A DNA stretch of 64,000 nucleotides from Conus ventricosus (GCA_018398815.1 CM031600.1:49180327-49244326); one strand, 5' to 3'; shown: positions 1 to 11,112, numbered from the stretch's first letter. Notes: generated from the letters alone by a model not told the origin. Program-made: numbers and translations.

Positions 1-570
1 GATTTTTTTAAAAAAAGATGAATACCATACTGTAGTTATATGACATTAGACCTGTTTTTAACAAATTATCGAAATCTCTAAAGTAGACCTTTAATGATAT
101 TATATCCGCAATTTGAGAATATATAAGAATAAGTGGAATAAAACGAAATACTAACAGTGACAGAGTTTTGGACTTACTAAATGCATTAAGTCATAGTTAT
201 TATGTACCAAAAAGATCAAAACTACTGTATGAAGTTTCAATACAAGACAAAATGTCAAATCTAACTGTTGTTTGACATGTACACAAAAATCAAATCTTGA
301 TATACCTTGGAAAAAGGTGTTCCTGAAAATGCATGAAATGAAAGACGTTAGATTCAAGTGGCTACAAACTACAACTGTTCACAGAATTCTTGCGACAAAT
401 GTTGTTTTAAGTGTAATGGGGGTGTCTTCTACAACAAACTGTTCGCTATGTAATGAAGTGAGAGATTCTGTTAAACATTCGTTCTGGAGTTGTAAAAATG
501 TTAGAATTTTTCGACCTCTATGGAAAACATATTCAATGAAAAATTTTAAAATGCTTTCAATGTAAAGATT
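1..570 (+). pseudogene. 3' fragment of a non-LTR retrotransposon (ORF2 C-terminus)
   Basis: The open frame at 272-565 encodes the end of a LINE ORF2 protein. It has the stretch DVRFKWLQTTTVHRIL followed by a zinc-binding-like C-terminus, CSLC...KHSFWSC, of the CxxC...HxxxxC type found after the reverse transcriptase in many LINEs. The upstream 270 bases contain no continuous frame and may be more decayed ORF2. No reverse transcriptase motif lies in the window, so this is a truncated or decayed remnant that continues to the left. The clade is not determined. The 3' border is taken as the TA repeat that starts near 653. Confidence 0.55.
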
Positions 571-652
571 TCACGTGATTTGGTACTTTTTAATGTGGAT
601 AACCATATTAATACAGACAGTAGTTTCGCCTTTATTGTAATGTTTGCCAAAC

Positions 653-653
653 A

Positions 654-720
<67 letters not shown>
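653..720. repeat. (TA)n microsatellite
   Basis: Almost pure TA dinucleotides flank the left side of a small inverted-repeat element. TA-rich tracts continue on its other side (975-1120) and again at 1530-1604. Such tracts could extrude cruciforms. Confidence 0.9.
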
Positions 721-722
<2 letters not shown>

Positions 723-974
723 CTTAGCGCCATTAAAAACGCACGGGTCCGAAGAACAAAATAACTCGACAGAGGTAAATCAGTTAGGGGTATGAAAACT
801 TTAATGTTGTGTTTGCGATTACTGAACGCCAAATGTTCAGCACATGTTGTCCATTGCGCACTTCTTTTCTGTTCATGACTTTGTCATTCAACATTAAAGT
901 TTTCATACCCCTAACTGATTCACCTCTGTCGAGTTATTTTGTTCTTCTGACCCGTGCGTTTTTAATGGCGCTAA

Positions 975-977
<3 letters not shown>
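721..977. mobile_element. MITE-like foldback element in a TA repeat
   Basis: The two 89-base arms, 721-809 and 889-977, are near-perfect reverse complements (outer ends TACTTAGCGCCATTAAAAAC and its complement). The spacer of about 79 bases codes for nothing I recognise. The element sits inside TA repeats, so a TA target duplication is plausible but cannot be proven. I infer a non-autonomous DNA transposon and no transposase is present. Confidence 0.7.
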
Positions 978-1006
<29 letters not shown>

Positions 1007-1035
1007 CACACATATATATATATATATATATATAC

Positions 1036-1118
<83 letters not shown>

Positions 1119-1120
1119 AT
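975..1120. repeat. (TA)n microsatellite
   Basis: TA dinucleotides with a few interruptions lie between the two inverted-repeat elements. Confidence 0.9.
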
Positions 1121-1446
1121 ATATTGAATTATAAACAAAGCTTGCTCTTATGTCTTAGATTGAAGAAATAGGGGGAGATACGCATTCATATCTGCAGTGG
1201 TAGATGATTCTGCCTAACTAACAGTATGTGCTTGAGTGGGTGAGTGGGGAAAAATCAAATAAATGCTTCTCAAAATGAGCCTTCAGCAAGCTTATATTCT
1301 CCAAGGGGGAGACATCCTCCAATAAGGAGGGAAAGTCACTAACATATAACTCCTGGTCATATACCGATATTTCGAAACTTGGTGGTTTCTCCTCAGTGAC
1401 CGCGGAATCTAAGACATAAGAGCAAGCTTTGTTTATAGTTCAATAT
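1121..1446. mobile_element. Small inverted-repeat element, about 326 bp
   Basis: Terminal inverted repeats of about 41 bases are visible at 1121-1161 and 1406-1446. They share the core CTTGCTCTTATGTCTTAGATT and its complement and differ at about one position. The interior has no coding capacity. I infer a MITE-type element; the family is unknown and no clear target duplication can be read in the AT-rich flanks. Confidence 0.65.
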
Positions 1447-1527
1447 TTCTTGCAGTCATTGCAACACCAAGCTGCTCTGTAAGTTGCTGGAACGGTGCGG
1501 TACTTATCCTTGGAATTTATTAGTTTG

Positions 1528-1529
<2 letters not shown>

Positions 1530-1604
<75 letters not shown>
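1530..1604. repeat. (TA)n microsatellite
   Basis: This is the third TA tract of the left end of the window. Confidence 0.9.
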
Positions 1605-1607
<3 letters not shown>

Positions 1608-1964
1608 CATGTAGGGAATTGTCTCTTCACGGGATGTGGGCGTTGGTAGGGTGGGAGGAGGTAGACGGGGACCCACGGGGACTGGGTGGGGGAGGGAAGA
1701 GGAAAGGAGAACAGTTCGTGGATGTGAGAACATCTGTGAGTTGTTTTCAGTAGTTGATGACTTGATACCTGGCCTCATTCTTGTCACAAAGTCCCCTGAG
1801 GAAGACCGGTTTGGTCGAACTATTGGGAAGAATTTTATGAGTCTGTTGTTTTTACCTTCATTATATCTTTCAGATGTAGCTGAACAGAAGATAAAAGATG
1901 GAATAATGTAATGCAAATATTAATGATACAGTGTCTAGGTTTACTACAGAACGGAATTTTTATG

Positions 1965-2104
1965 CATCTATGCTTATCATTGTATAATAGATACATATGT
2001 CAAACCATCTATTGTAAGACTATGTCGAAATATACATCTATACTTGTCATTGTATAATAGATACATGTGCCAAAACGTCTATTGTAAGACTAAGTCGAAA
2101 TATT
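1965..2104 (+). repeat. Two tandem 70-base units
   Basis: The segment starting CATCTATGCTTATCATTG at 1965 is repeated from 2035 with about 90% identity. Each unit ends in a GTCGAAATAT-like stretch. There is no coding potential. Confidence 0.75.
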
Positions 2105-2159
2105 TTATGCCCCATGCCTATTCGCAAAAACGTTTTCGCCACTTTTTCTAAAAATAGAT

Positions 2160-2539
2160 ATTGATGTTATTATTGTCATTGTTGTAGGTATTTTTCTTAT
2201 TATTGTGATGCTATTATCATTATAGCTATTATTATTATTAATATCATATTGTATTATCACTATTATTATTGTAGTTGTTATGATTATCATTACTATTATC
2301 ATTCTAGTTATCACTATTATTATCATCATCATTATCATCATTGCGGTTGTTATTTTCAGGGTTATGATAATTGTACATTCTCCCCTTCCTTATGTGACTC
2401 CCCCCACACACACATACACACACACACACACCTTCATCCCTCTCCCACTCCCCCTTCCCCTCTTCCCTTTCTTCTTCATTGTGCTTGCGTTATAAATTAC
2501 TTTTTTAAGAAAAAATGCAATAAAATAGTTATTACACAC

Positions 2540-2625
<86 letters not shown>

Positions 2626-2640
2626 TCAAAAAACCCTAAC
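2160..2640. repeat. Low-complexity ATT/ATC block, then CA and CT/CA microsatellites
   Basis: An imperfect ATT/ATC trinucleotide region covers 2160-2365. Short CA tracts follow at 2405-2432, then about 65 bases of CT at 2540-2605 running into CA. Open frames here are only repeat translations. Confidence 0.85.
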
Positions 2641-3465
2641 CAAACAATGTTATTTCCATTCAAGATAATCTGTAAGTAGCAAATCAAAACAATACAAAAG
2701 ATGGTAACCGTTCTTGCTCATCAGTCAGTCTCATTTTCGCTCCATCTTTATCTTTTTAATTGAAACTGTCGTTTTCTGTTTACTACGAACACATCTTGGA
2801 ATTCATTCGGAGAAAGTAATACTGAGATTCAGTCTTTTTATTTTGACCATCCGCCAATCTGCTGACCAATTAACAACCCAACAATCGGATGTGAAAAAGA
2901 ATCCAATCGAAAATCGTTGTCCTCGTAGTCCTTACCCAGTGTGAGAGAGAAAAACAGAAGATATCGTTTTTGCATGCCCAAGGATCCCACTATTAAGGAT
3001 CTTTTCAAATAGTTAGCGCATGAGGAATGGACAGTCACTACATTTATCTTCAGTTGTCTGGCCCAGTTTACACAACTCCAAGGGCTGATATTGAGAGAGG
3101 AGCCGTAGAGGAGCCCATCTGCAGCTTCATTTCATGTCATCATCCATTCCTGCCCCAGTGTCTGCTCTCCAAACTGTCCAGTTCCTTTCATGTTTCATCA
3201 AGAGATCATGCTTAGCTTGCCAGGGAGACTGTCAGCTCTCATTTCTCCGAAACCTGTGAAGTAAACATAACTGTTAAGCAAAGGAATTTTGTTTTTAAAT
3301 GGTCTTTTTCAGCTGAAAGGAATTAAGAGATTTGGGTGGATATAAGAACGCATTCTCGTGACTTTTGCGCTGAATCTGAGCAAAACAACGGTAATCTTTT
3401 TTTTTAACGGGCAAGAACATACAGTATAGGACGTAAATATTTTACGTCTCTCTAAAAATACCGAA
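2641..3465. other. Unassigned unique-looking sequence
   Basis: Short open frames only. No splice-supported exon, repeat or RNA gene is recognisable. Confidence 0.5.
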
Positions 3466-3650
3466 TCATGTGCCGATTAAGTGGCTAACATTACATCGGG
3501 GACTCCCGGCTGCGAGGTCGTGGATTCGATTCTCATCAGAGCCATTTATTTGTTGGAATTTTCTGTCCCGATCAACTCCTGCCAAGTGCTGAGTTTCATG
3601 CGGACTCAATTGAGAAGACTTGGACCACACAGGAAAAGGGTGCGTCTCTG
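3466..3650 (+). mobile_element. Candidate tRNA-derived SINE
   Basis: The segment has a tRNA-like promoter layout. An A-box-like stretch (GATTAAGTGGCTAAC) near 3474 precedes a B-box-like GTGGATTCGATTC near 3520. A non-tRNA body follows, with no coding frame. It lacks a complete cloverleaf acceptor, so it is not a functional tRNA. The spacing and the long 3' body fit a SINE head; the right border is uncertain. Confidence 0.45.
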
Positions 3651-4609
3651 AGACTGTAGCTCAAATTTCCTGACCAGCAATACATGTGTCTGAATCTCTC
3701 GGGCCTGATTGACTTTAGCATGTACTTTAAAAGCGTGGAGGGGTTCATTCTGTGATGTCCTGCGTATGATGGATCAGAACAAGAACACCACCGAAGTGAC
3801 TCGGCAGCAGTGCAGTATCTGCTCTTGTGAGTTGCCTCATGACGACTTGACACTGATGTTCCCTGTGGATTGCTGGTGCCGGGACTGCAGTGGGACAAAG
3901 CCAGACAGTGGATGTGGATGGAGGGCTGGAATGAGTAGCGTGGGTGCATTGTCACTGAAGTGGCACTGAAGATGAGACAAAGAGAAAACAAAGTATGGCT
4001 AAAGCTTTGATCTTTCAACATCAACAACAATGAGAGGAGGAGGAAGGGGGTGTGGGGAGGCAGAGAGAGGGGCATTTTAGATCACATGCAATGGCGCAAC
4101 AATGATCTCCAAGCAAGCTTCTGAAATAGGACTGTATTTAGATGGGAAAGGAAAGAACTATTGGGTTACAGAGACAGCAGATATTTCATGTGAACTGGTT
4201 TTGGCGTTGTCTCGTTACGGCAGCACATTGGGATTGAGACGGTGTGTCCGGACCTTCTTAGATAAGGATTTATCGATGTTTATGCGGGAAGGGGCTGGAG
4301 CTCTTTACGGCAGAAACATTTACTACGTGTCATCGAAAGTAGTGCTTGAGAGAGATAAAGAATTATTTACCACAATATGTTCTTGATTTTGGATTGCACT
4401 ATTTTAGATCCATTGGTATAGTGATCTTTATTAAAAAATATTTAAAAAAATTTAAAAACTTTATGTTCTTTTCAGCTCCACTTCCATCCTATGCCCAGTC
4501 AGACTTTTGCAGCGCTCCATCGATCAGATGTCTCCAAACGCGCTGACCAGCCGATGAAAACTTCACTATCAACGCAAGTTTCTCACTGCTGTTCCTCTTT
4601 GTCTGCAAT
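3651..4609. other. Unassigned sequence
   Basis: Open frames reach 159 codons on the minus strand (3596-4075) and 94 codons on the plus strand (4102-4386). Neither shows a family motif, and I see no start context or splice support. A host exon cannot be excluded. Confidence 0.4.
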
Positions 4610-5240
4610 TTGTGTGTAACCGGGAGTCCTTTCCACGAACTGTTCTCGGTGTAAAAAGCCCCTCTCTAAAAACTCTTCCTCTCCGCTAAAAAAATCCCCG
4701 GTGTAAGGTCCTCTCTACAGAACGTTTTACTGTTGTGTAAAGTCTTCTCTACAAAACCGTCCTGGTGTACGGCACTCTCCACGACACATTCTTGGTGAAA
4801 AGTCATCTGTAAAAAAAGTTTCAAGAGTAAACTCTCAATACATTCTGGTGTAAAGTTATCTCCACGAAATCACCCTGGTATAAACTTCACAAAATCTTGA
4901 TGTAAAGTCGTCTCCACAAACGCTTCACAAACCTCCTGGTGTACGCTCCACAAACCTCTGATGTACGCGCCGCAAAACCTTCCTGGTGTAAACTTATCTC
5001 CACAAAACCGTCCTCGTTTAACGTTGACGCAAAAAACATTTCTAGTGTCAGGTTATCTCAACAAAGTATTCCATGCCTAAAGTCTATTCACAAAAGCTTC
5101 TTGTTTTAATGCACCTAAATTTGCAAAGGCTTTCTTATGTAAAGTTATGTCTGTAAAAACTTTACTGGTATAAACTCCTCTACTTAAGGCCGTTCAGTTG
5201 TTATGTCTCCACAAAACATCCCTAGCTTCCTTAAACATTC
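4610..5240 (+). repeat. Degenerate minisatellite, unit about 40 bases
   Basis: About 15 diverged units follow the pattern CTGGTGTAAAGTCATCTCCACAAAAC with variable spacers. The recurring pieces are GGTGTAAAG, TCTCCACAAAA and TCCTGG. Divergence is high, so the array is old. Nothing coding is seen. Confidence 0.65.
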
Positions 5241-5517
5241 CTGTCCTGTATTAAATGTTTGTGCTACTAATACTCCTTTTGGGGCTTTCTCTTTTCATAG
5301 CCCAAAAATGATGACCATAAAATATTTCTGATCAATACCTTTCAACAGAATCTGCTAGGTCGATCATCTTATCCATAAAGCTCCCACTGTACGAGACGGT
5401 GTGTGGGCGTGCGTGCGCTCCCGTACCCCACGTGAGCTCACACATGTATGTCGTGTTTGTTGATCAACAGCGCTTATGTTCCATCTCTAAAATGATAATG
5501 AATCCATTAAAAACTAC

Positions 5518-5538
5518 TCAGAGAGAGAGATAAAGAGT

Positions 5539-5617
<79 letters not shown>

Positions 5618-5628
5618 CGAGAGAGAGA

Positions 5629-5674
<46 letters not shown>
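5518..5674. repeat. (GA)n and (GAT)n microsatellites
   Basis: GA repeats run to about 5628, followed by 15-16 units of GAT. Confidence 0.95.
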
Positions 5675-5675
<1 letters not shown>

Positions 5676-6081
5676 CTTTATTTCCACGGGTAACGGATAA
5701 GCAAATATATGCTTTTTTTTTTTACATATGGCCCTTGCTCAGCTGAGGGACTAAAAGTGACTAGCATGACTAGCTACTAAACCATTCAAACAATCATACT
5801 TATCTTGAAAAAAGCTGTTACTGCATTAACATTTACGTATACATGAACTTAAAGAAAAAAGATACACATTGAACAATCGAGAATAAACGAACTGATTACG
5901 AAAAAAGGAAAAAGAAACACACACATTCGCGGCGCACACGCAGACACAGCGAAAGCGGCCCCCTATTAGCATCAAAGGAGCCAGAGAGAGAGAGAGAGGC
6001 TTTCACATATTTTTTCCAATATTGGTATACTACCGACTATGGCTTTTAATAACTAGCAACAATGCATCAGTAACAGCAGTA

Positions 6082-6085
<4 letters not shown>
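5675..6085. other. Unassigned spacer
   Basis: No gene, RNA or structured repeat is recognised between the GAT and GA microsatellites. Confidence 0.5.

Positions 6086-6169
<84 letters not shown>
6086..6169. repeat. (GA)n microsatellite
   Basis: About 80 bases of GA with a single interruption. Confidence 0.95.
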
Positions 6170-6170
<1 letters not shown>

Positions 6171-6386
6171 GGGTATTAACATACCTTTTTTTGTTTAGAT
6201 TATTAGCTATACGATACTGGTACTGTACTAAAGGGTGATAATTATACAACAATGCATCAGGAATATCATTATTACACACATTTTCATGATGTGATTACAG
6301 TGCATGAATAGATTTAACAATTCTGGAAACAGATCTCAAATAGCGACAATACATTCATAAATCAATAGTCATAACACTTATTTATC

Positions 6387-6463
6387 ATGTGTGAGTGTGT
6401 GCGAGCACGCGCACGTACGCGCGCGCGCTCGTGCGTGTGTGTGTGTGCGTGTGTGTGTGTGTG

Positions 6464-6509
<46 letters not shown>

Positions 6510-6532
6510 TGTGTGGTGCGCAGTGTGTGTGT

Positions 6533-6593
<61 letters not shown>

Positions 6594-6643
6594 CTGCGTG
6601 CGTGCGTGCGTGCGCGAGTGTGCTATGCTGTGTGGGTGTAGTG

Positions 6644-6697
<54 letters not shown>

Positions 6698-6754
6698 TGG
6701 AGTGAGGGGTGGTGTGTGACGGCGTGCATCCTGCGTGCGTGCGTGCGTGTGTGT

Positions 6755-6800
<46 letters not shown>

Positions 6801-7030
6801 TGTGGTGTGAGAGAGAGAGAGAGGGGGGGGGAGAGAAGCGGCGTAGCTAATAGCCCAGCGTGGTGAGAGCGGTAGAAAGAGAGATGGTGGGAGAGAGAGA
6901 GAGAAGAGAGAGAGGGAGGAGAGAGATAACGAGCGTAAGAAGAAGGAGGAGAGAGAACGAGAAGAGAGAAGGGGACAAGAGAAAAGGAAGAGAGGTGAGA
7001 TCGAGGCAGTAAGAGAAGGAGGAGAAAATG
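6387..7030. repeat. Compound (GT)n array followed by GA-rich tract
   Basis: About 420 bases of GT/GC-type dinucleotides carry alternating purine-pyrimidine character and are prone to Z-DNA. They run into GA/GGA purine-rich sequence to about 7030. The long frames read through here (Thr-His or Cys-Val repeats) are translations of the repeat. Confidence 0.95.
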
Positions 7031-7350
7031 AGTGATGATGAGGACACAGATGGATGAGTCGGATAGATATCGGAAATTCGTATAGTTTGAAAGGATATCG
7101 TTTGACCGTCTTCGTATCGCTGCAAATAATATGGTTTACATGACACATCAATGTGAAAATAGTTTACACTATAATGAATTTAACTTGTATTTAACTGCTC
7201 ATCCCTCTTGTCAAGAAAAGGTCTGAAATTGGCTGTAACATGTTTACGTCCGAAAGCAAAATGGACGAAACCTATCGATATCATGTCAGTTGACTGAGTG
7301 CCTGTAAACTGACAGATTAAGTTGGATGACGCCACAGAGAGCAGTCCACA

Positions 7351-7387
<37 letters not shown>

Positions 7388-7505
7388 TGAATGCCGGGCT
7401 ATTTTCATAAAAAGACGGGAGAAAACGCTTTTGATCGTGTGTGGGGGCTGGTGCAAAATGGACGGGACCGGCTGGGATACATTTGTGATAGCAGGCTTTG
7501 TACAC

Positions 7506-7651
7506 AAAGGATCGCTGACTGTCGTGAAACCGTCCTGCGGGAGTGCAGAGGAGATTACAGCCCGACAGCCAGCAACCAACAAAGGATCGCTGACTGACGG
7601 TGAAACCGGCCGGCGGGAGTGCAGAGGAGATTACAGCCCGACAGTCAACAA
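7506..7651 (+). repeat. Two tandem 75-base units
   Basis: The unit begins AAAGGATCGCTGACTG and contains GGGAGTGCAGAGGAGATTAC. The second copy starts at 7581. The same pair is present in copy B near 27170-27310. Confidence 0.8.
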
Positions 7652-7814
7652 CCAAAGGATGGACTGGCGAGGGTATCAGGAAGAGCCATGTTACTAGGAC
7701 ATCATGACGGGATTAACGGTACTGCCGGTACTCGGGAGGATAACATATTGAGCCTATACTGGAAATCCCCTGTCTCTGACCGAACGGTCGAGTTCCAGTC
7801 GATTTATGTACACA

Positions 7815-7904
7815 ATACGCGCGCGCGCGCGCGCGCGCTCACACACACATACACATACACACATTTCTCTGTCTGTCTGTCTGTCTGCTGGCTGGCTGGC
7901 TGGC

Positions 7905-7985
<81 letters not shown>
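7815..7985. repeat. Compound GC / CA / CTGT / CT microsatellite
   Basis: Runs of CG, CA, CTGT, GGCT and CT follow each other. Copy B has the same compound locus at about 27478-27657 with different repeat numbers. Confidence 0.95.
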
Positions 7986-7989
<4 letters not shown>

Positions 7990-8660
7990 CAAATATTTTC
8001 TCTTTGATTACTTTGACTCTTGTGTTTTATCTTCATAGCGGTGTGTATGAAATCTGAAGGAAATCTCCTGATTTGTAATAATAATTTAGACACAATGGAA
8101 ACCCGTTTTTTCATATTCTGTTATACTACACAAAAAGCAAATCAATGAAACAGAAAGTATATAACTAAATGACATCATTTATCAGAAACAGTGCTTGATC
8201 TCAACGTAAAACTCGATCTAGCGTTATTTGAATCTGAAAACTTTCTGTATATTTCCGGAGAAAAACAAAACAAGATAGCCAGCTTGACTCCCAGTTATGA
8301 CAGCGCACATGACTTCTCATACTGATTTTAAGAGATCCTAGTGGGTCTTCTGAAATTTCTCAATAGCATTGCTTGGATCGCTTTTGCAGTTTTGCTATCA
8401 GATTCCACGATTTGCTTTCATATAGGAAGATGGACTCTCTAAGACCATCCTCCAAAGAACCGTTAGAGGAGACAGGGTGGATACAGAAGTGGAAGGCTAC
8501 ATTGCCGAGTGGACCAGGACGAGCTCGCACAGAAACCAGGCACTGGCCGTCAGAAGTCTGAGGTGTATACATCTGGGGCAGTGTTTATCATTGCTGCATC
8601 ACAAAGACCACGATGGGTTCCGGGACCAGCACCAGATGACTTGCAAACTACAAGGCATGT
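7990..8660. other. Unassigned sequence shared by both copies
   Basis: Only short open frames (up to 70 codons) on both strands. They are conserved between the copies because the DNA is nearly identical, which is not evidence of coding. Confidence 0.5.
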
Positions 8661-9000
8661 AAACAGTAAACAAGTGGGGTATGTTTTGCTCCCATAAGGA
8701 AACCTAACACAGAGTAACTTTTATTCAAGACTGGCACAGCCTTTTAAACTTGAATAAAGTCAGACAAATACATAGACGAACAATCTAATAGTGGGGGAAA
8801 AACAAGCGCAGGCCAACAACTGAACTGTCTGGCAAAGATTTGGACTTGAGGGGAGGGGAGAGGGGAGTTTGAAGATGGAGAAACTGGGAAAATGAAATTT
8901 AAAAAAAAAAAAAAAAAAAAAAAACCTTATGGGAGCAAAACATACCCCACTTGTTTACTGTTTATCGTTTACTGTTCCCTACCTCATTTCATTTCCGATT
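8661..9000 (+). mobile_element. Insertion with 12-bp target duplication and snapback ends
   Basis: The element is flanked by TACAAGGCATGT at 8649-8660 and again at 9001-9012. The left end, AAACAGTAAACAAGTGGGG, reappears inverted near the right end as CCCCACTTGTTTACTG, about 50 bases before the right border (...TTTCCGATT). The inverted portion is about 35 bases (GTAAACAAGTGG...CCATAAGG). The interior has an A-run near 8900 and no coding frame. Copy B carries it at about 28333-28670. A second family member lies at 22811-23386, also with a 12-bp duplication. The transposition mechanism is unknown. Confidence 0.75.
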
Positions 9001-9155
9001 TACAAGGCATGTGTTACTAACGCTCCAGAATGCAATATCACAAACGATCGTGACCTGTTCATTAAAGGCTGTTTTTGTCAGTGTAAGCAATACGCGTGTC
9101 TTATGGTGGTGGAAAAGCGCTTACGAACTATACATATTGTGTATAGCTGTGCATA

Positions 9156-9158
<3 letters not shown>

Positions 9159-9217
<59 letters not shown>

Positions 9218-9227
9218 CCGCAACCGT

Positions 9228-9280
<53 letters not shown>

Positions 9281-9673
9281 CAAACGTGCGCGTGTACGTC
9301 CGCTCGCTCCTGCGCACACACATATACACATCCGTGCATGTGCACGTCCACACCCACTCGCGTGCGCACAAACACGCATACACATGAACGCACAAATGTA
9401 TACACACATGCACATGCGTACACGCCCACACACAAAGACACACACACATGTGTACACATATATATATGCAGATACGTGTGTGTGCTCACACACACACACA
9501 CACACCACACACACACACACACACACACTCACACACGCGCGCACGCACGCACGCACACGCACATGCACAGGCACTTCTGCACACGCACACACACGCGCAC
9601 ATACATGCAGGCACACACGTGCGCGCTCACATACACACAAGCGTGCACACACGCATGTGCACATGCACACACA

Positions 9674-9712
<39 letters not shown>

Positions 9713-9716
9713 GTGA
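9159..9716. repeat. (GT)n / (CA)n compound array
   Basis: A GT tract faces a CA tract (9159-9275), so the pair could form a large hairpin. Imperfect CA/CG/CATG dinucleotides then run to 9716. The array sits directly upstream of LINE ORF1 in both copies. Confidence 0.9.
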
Positions 9717-9943
9717 GGTGTTGTTACGGCCGGTCGTGGACACTTATTTCAGAGCTCCGTCTTCGTGTTGTTGTTTTTGTTAACTAACAGCAAAAGTTTC
9801 AACCAATTTGTATTGAACGTTGTACACTTCAGTTCCTGTCAACATGCCGGTTAAGTCGGTATGTTTTCGAGCTGTGTGTGGCGCTTTTTATTGGACTTTC
9901 CTGACTTTCATGGGAAAACGCGCTCGGAAGAAAGCAGCCATGC

Positions 9944-10625
9944 ATGTCCGCTCAGTGTCAGTCCGTGCGCCGGTGGCTTGTCCGTGCGCCGGTGCTTGTG
10001 TTCTTCTTACTTCGGTGCGCAGATGTCGCAGCGAACCCCGGCCCCACCAAGAAACAATCCACGCTGACTGCGCAAAGGCAGGACCAGGCGCAGGGAGGGG
10101 AAAACAAGTCTACTGATCAACCGACCATAGCTGACGTTGTCCGAATGCTCAGTTCTCTGGACCAGATTATATCAACTATAGACAAGGAGATGGACAGTAT
10201 TCACTCCACAATGCAAGAACAAATGGACATTTTGAAGAGTAACTTTGCTAGCATGGCGAAAGAAAACAAAGAAGTAAAAGAAAAAAATCGACAAATCAGA
10301 GTCCAAAGTCGACGATTTGGAGGGGAGAAGCAGACGGAACAATCTAATTCTTCACGGCATTCCCCACCGCCAAGGACAGTCTGAGTCATGGGCAGATTGT
10401 GAAAAATCTGTCAAGTCAGTGTTGAGAGAAGAATTGGGGATTGAGAACGAAATCGAGATTGAGCGTGCTCACCGTCTGAGATCAGGAAAGGGGCCACACC
10501 CCATCATCGTCTGTTTCAGCAGTTTCAAAGACCAGGAGAGAATTCTGGCCGGGCGTCGGGTACTGAAGAACAAACGGTTTCTACTGTGTTTGTTTCCAAG
10601 GACTTCACTCCCGGGGAGGGACCAG
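9944..10625 (+). pseudogene. LINE ORF1 protein with N-terminal 2A-like motif, interrupted (copy A)
   Basis: This is the RNA-binding ORF1 protein of a non-LTR retrotransposon. The order from the N-terminus is a short hydrophobic stretch (VLVFFLL), a 2A-like motif, a Lys/Glu-rich probable coiled coil (about residues 60-110), then an RRM-like domain with NNLILHGIP and IEIERAHRLRSG, typical of LINE-1-type ORF1 proteins. The frame changes near 10285-10317, at a run of A; the RRM part reads in the frame open from 10317. At 10625 the gene is cut by a DNA transposon, and its C-terminus resumes at 14082. The start at 9944 is the first in-frame Met; one from 9861 is in another frame. In copy B a different upstream Met (29575) leads into the 2A motif. 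Confidence 0.8.
10022..10045 (+). other. 2A-like ribosome-skipping motif, mutated (DVAANPGP)
   Basis: The codons GAT GTC GCA GCG AAC CCC GGC CCC encode DVAANPGP. The 2A consensus is D(V/I)ExNPGP, with the bond between the last Gly and Pro skipped during translation. Here Glu is Ala through a GAA to GCA difference from copy B. A hydrophobic stretch and Cys-Ala precede it, as in LINE-encoded 2A sequences described from sea urchin and other invertebrates. Loss of the Glu is expected to weaken skipping. Confidence 0.85.
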
Positions 10626-10631
10626 TGTACC

Positions 10632-10801
10632 AGTGCACGGATTGTCGCAACGGCACGCATTGTCGCAAATTCACGAATGGGACAATCCGTGCCGGACCTG
10701 GCGGCACGGATTGTCGCAACAGCACGGATTGTCTCATGCGACAATAGTTTGTGTTTGACCTCCCGGCACGGATTGTCGCAACGGCACGGATTGTCGCAGT
10801 C
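10632..10801 (+). repeat. Left subterminal repeat cluster (GGCACGGATTGTCGCA)
   Basis: About eight complete or partial copies of the 16-mer occur, most direct and at least one inverted (GACAATCCGTGCC near 10681). The spacing of roughly 18-40 bases and the mixed orientation resemble arrays of transposase-binding sites. That reading is inference. Confidence 0.8.
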
Positions 10802-10905
10802 TACACTTTCTTTGAGGTGCTCGCAAATGACCACAATTGGTTGATCCTCACTCTTTCATACGCCTCCCTCTCCACTCCTCCCCCCCCCCCTTCCCCACCC
10901 CATCA

Positions 10906-10962
10906 ACCCCTCTCTCTCTCTCTCATTCCACTCTCTCCGTGTGTCCCTCTCTCTCTCTCTCT

Positions 10963-11022
<60 letters not shown>

Positions 11023-11049
11023 CATCTGTCTGTCTCAGTGTCTCTCTCT

Positions 11050-11112
<63 letters not shown>

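Noticed and set aside
1797..1835. Hammerhead-ribozyme-like core CTGAGGA...GGTCGAAAC with a GACC/GGTC stem
   Set aside because: CTGANGA and GAAA are present, but an extra A separates the core from stem II, and I could not find convincing stems I and III with a cleavage site. Similar CCTGAGGAAG...CCGAAAC hairpins are frequent in repeats.
3709..3969. 86-codon frame with several Cys residues (QQCSICSCELPHDD, CWCRDCSG) suggestive of a zinc finger
   Set aside because: Cys spacing fits no finger I know, there is no paired splice or start context, and an overlapping minus-strand frame is longer.
6387..6850. Long open frames of Cys-Val or Thr-His repeats (also at 8951-9787, 10751-11230, 28601-29501, 45059-45697)
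   Set aside because: They are translations of GT/CA and CT/GA microsatellites, open in several frames on both strands at once.
8360..8697. Overlapping frames of 60-70 codons conserved at 28032-28369
   Set aside because: Conservation only reflects the duplicated block. Frames are open on both strands and no family motif appears.
10632..10801. Spaced 16-base repeats considered as a CRISPR array
   Set aside because: Repeats occur in both orientations with irregular short spacers, in eukaryotic transposon ends, with no cas genes.
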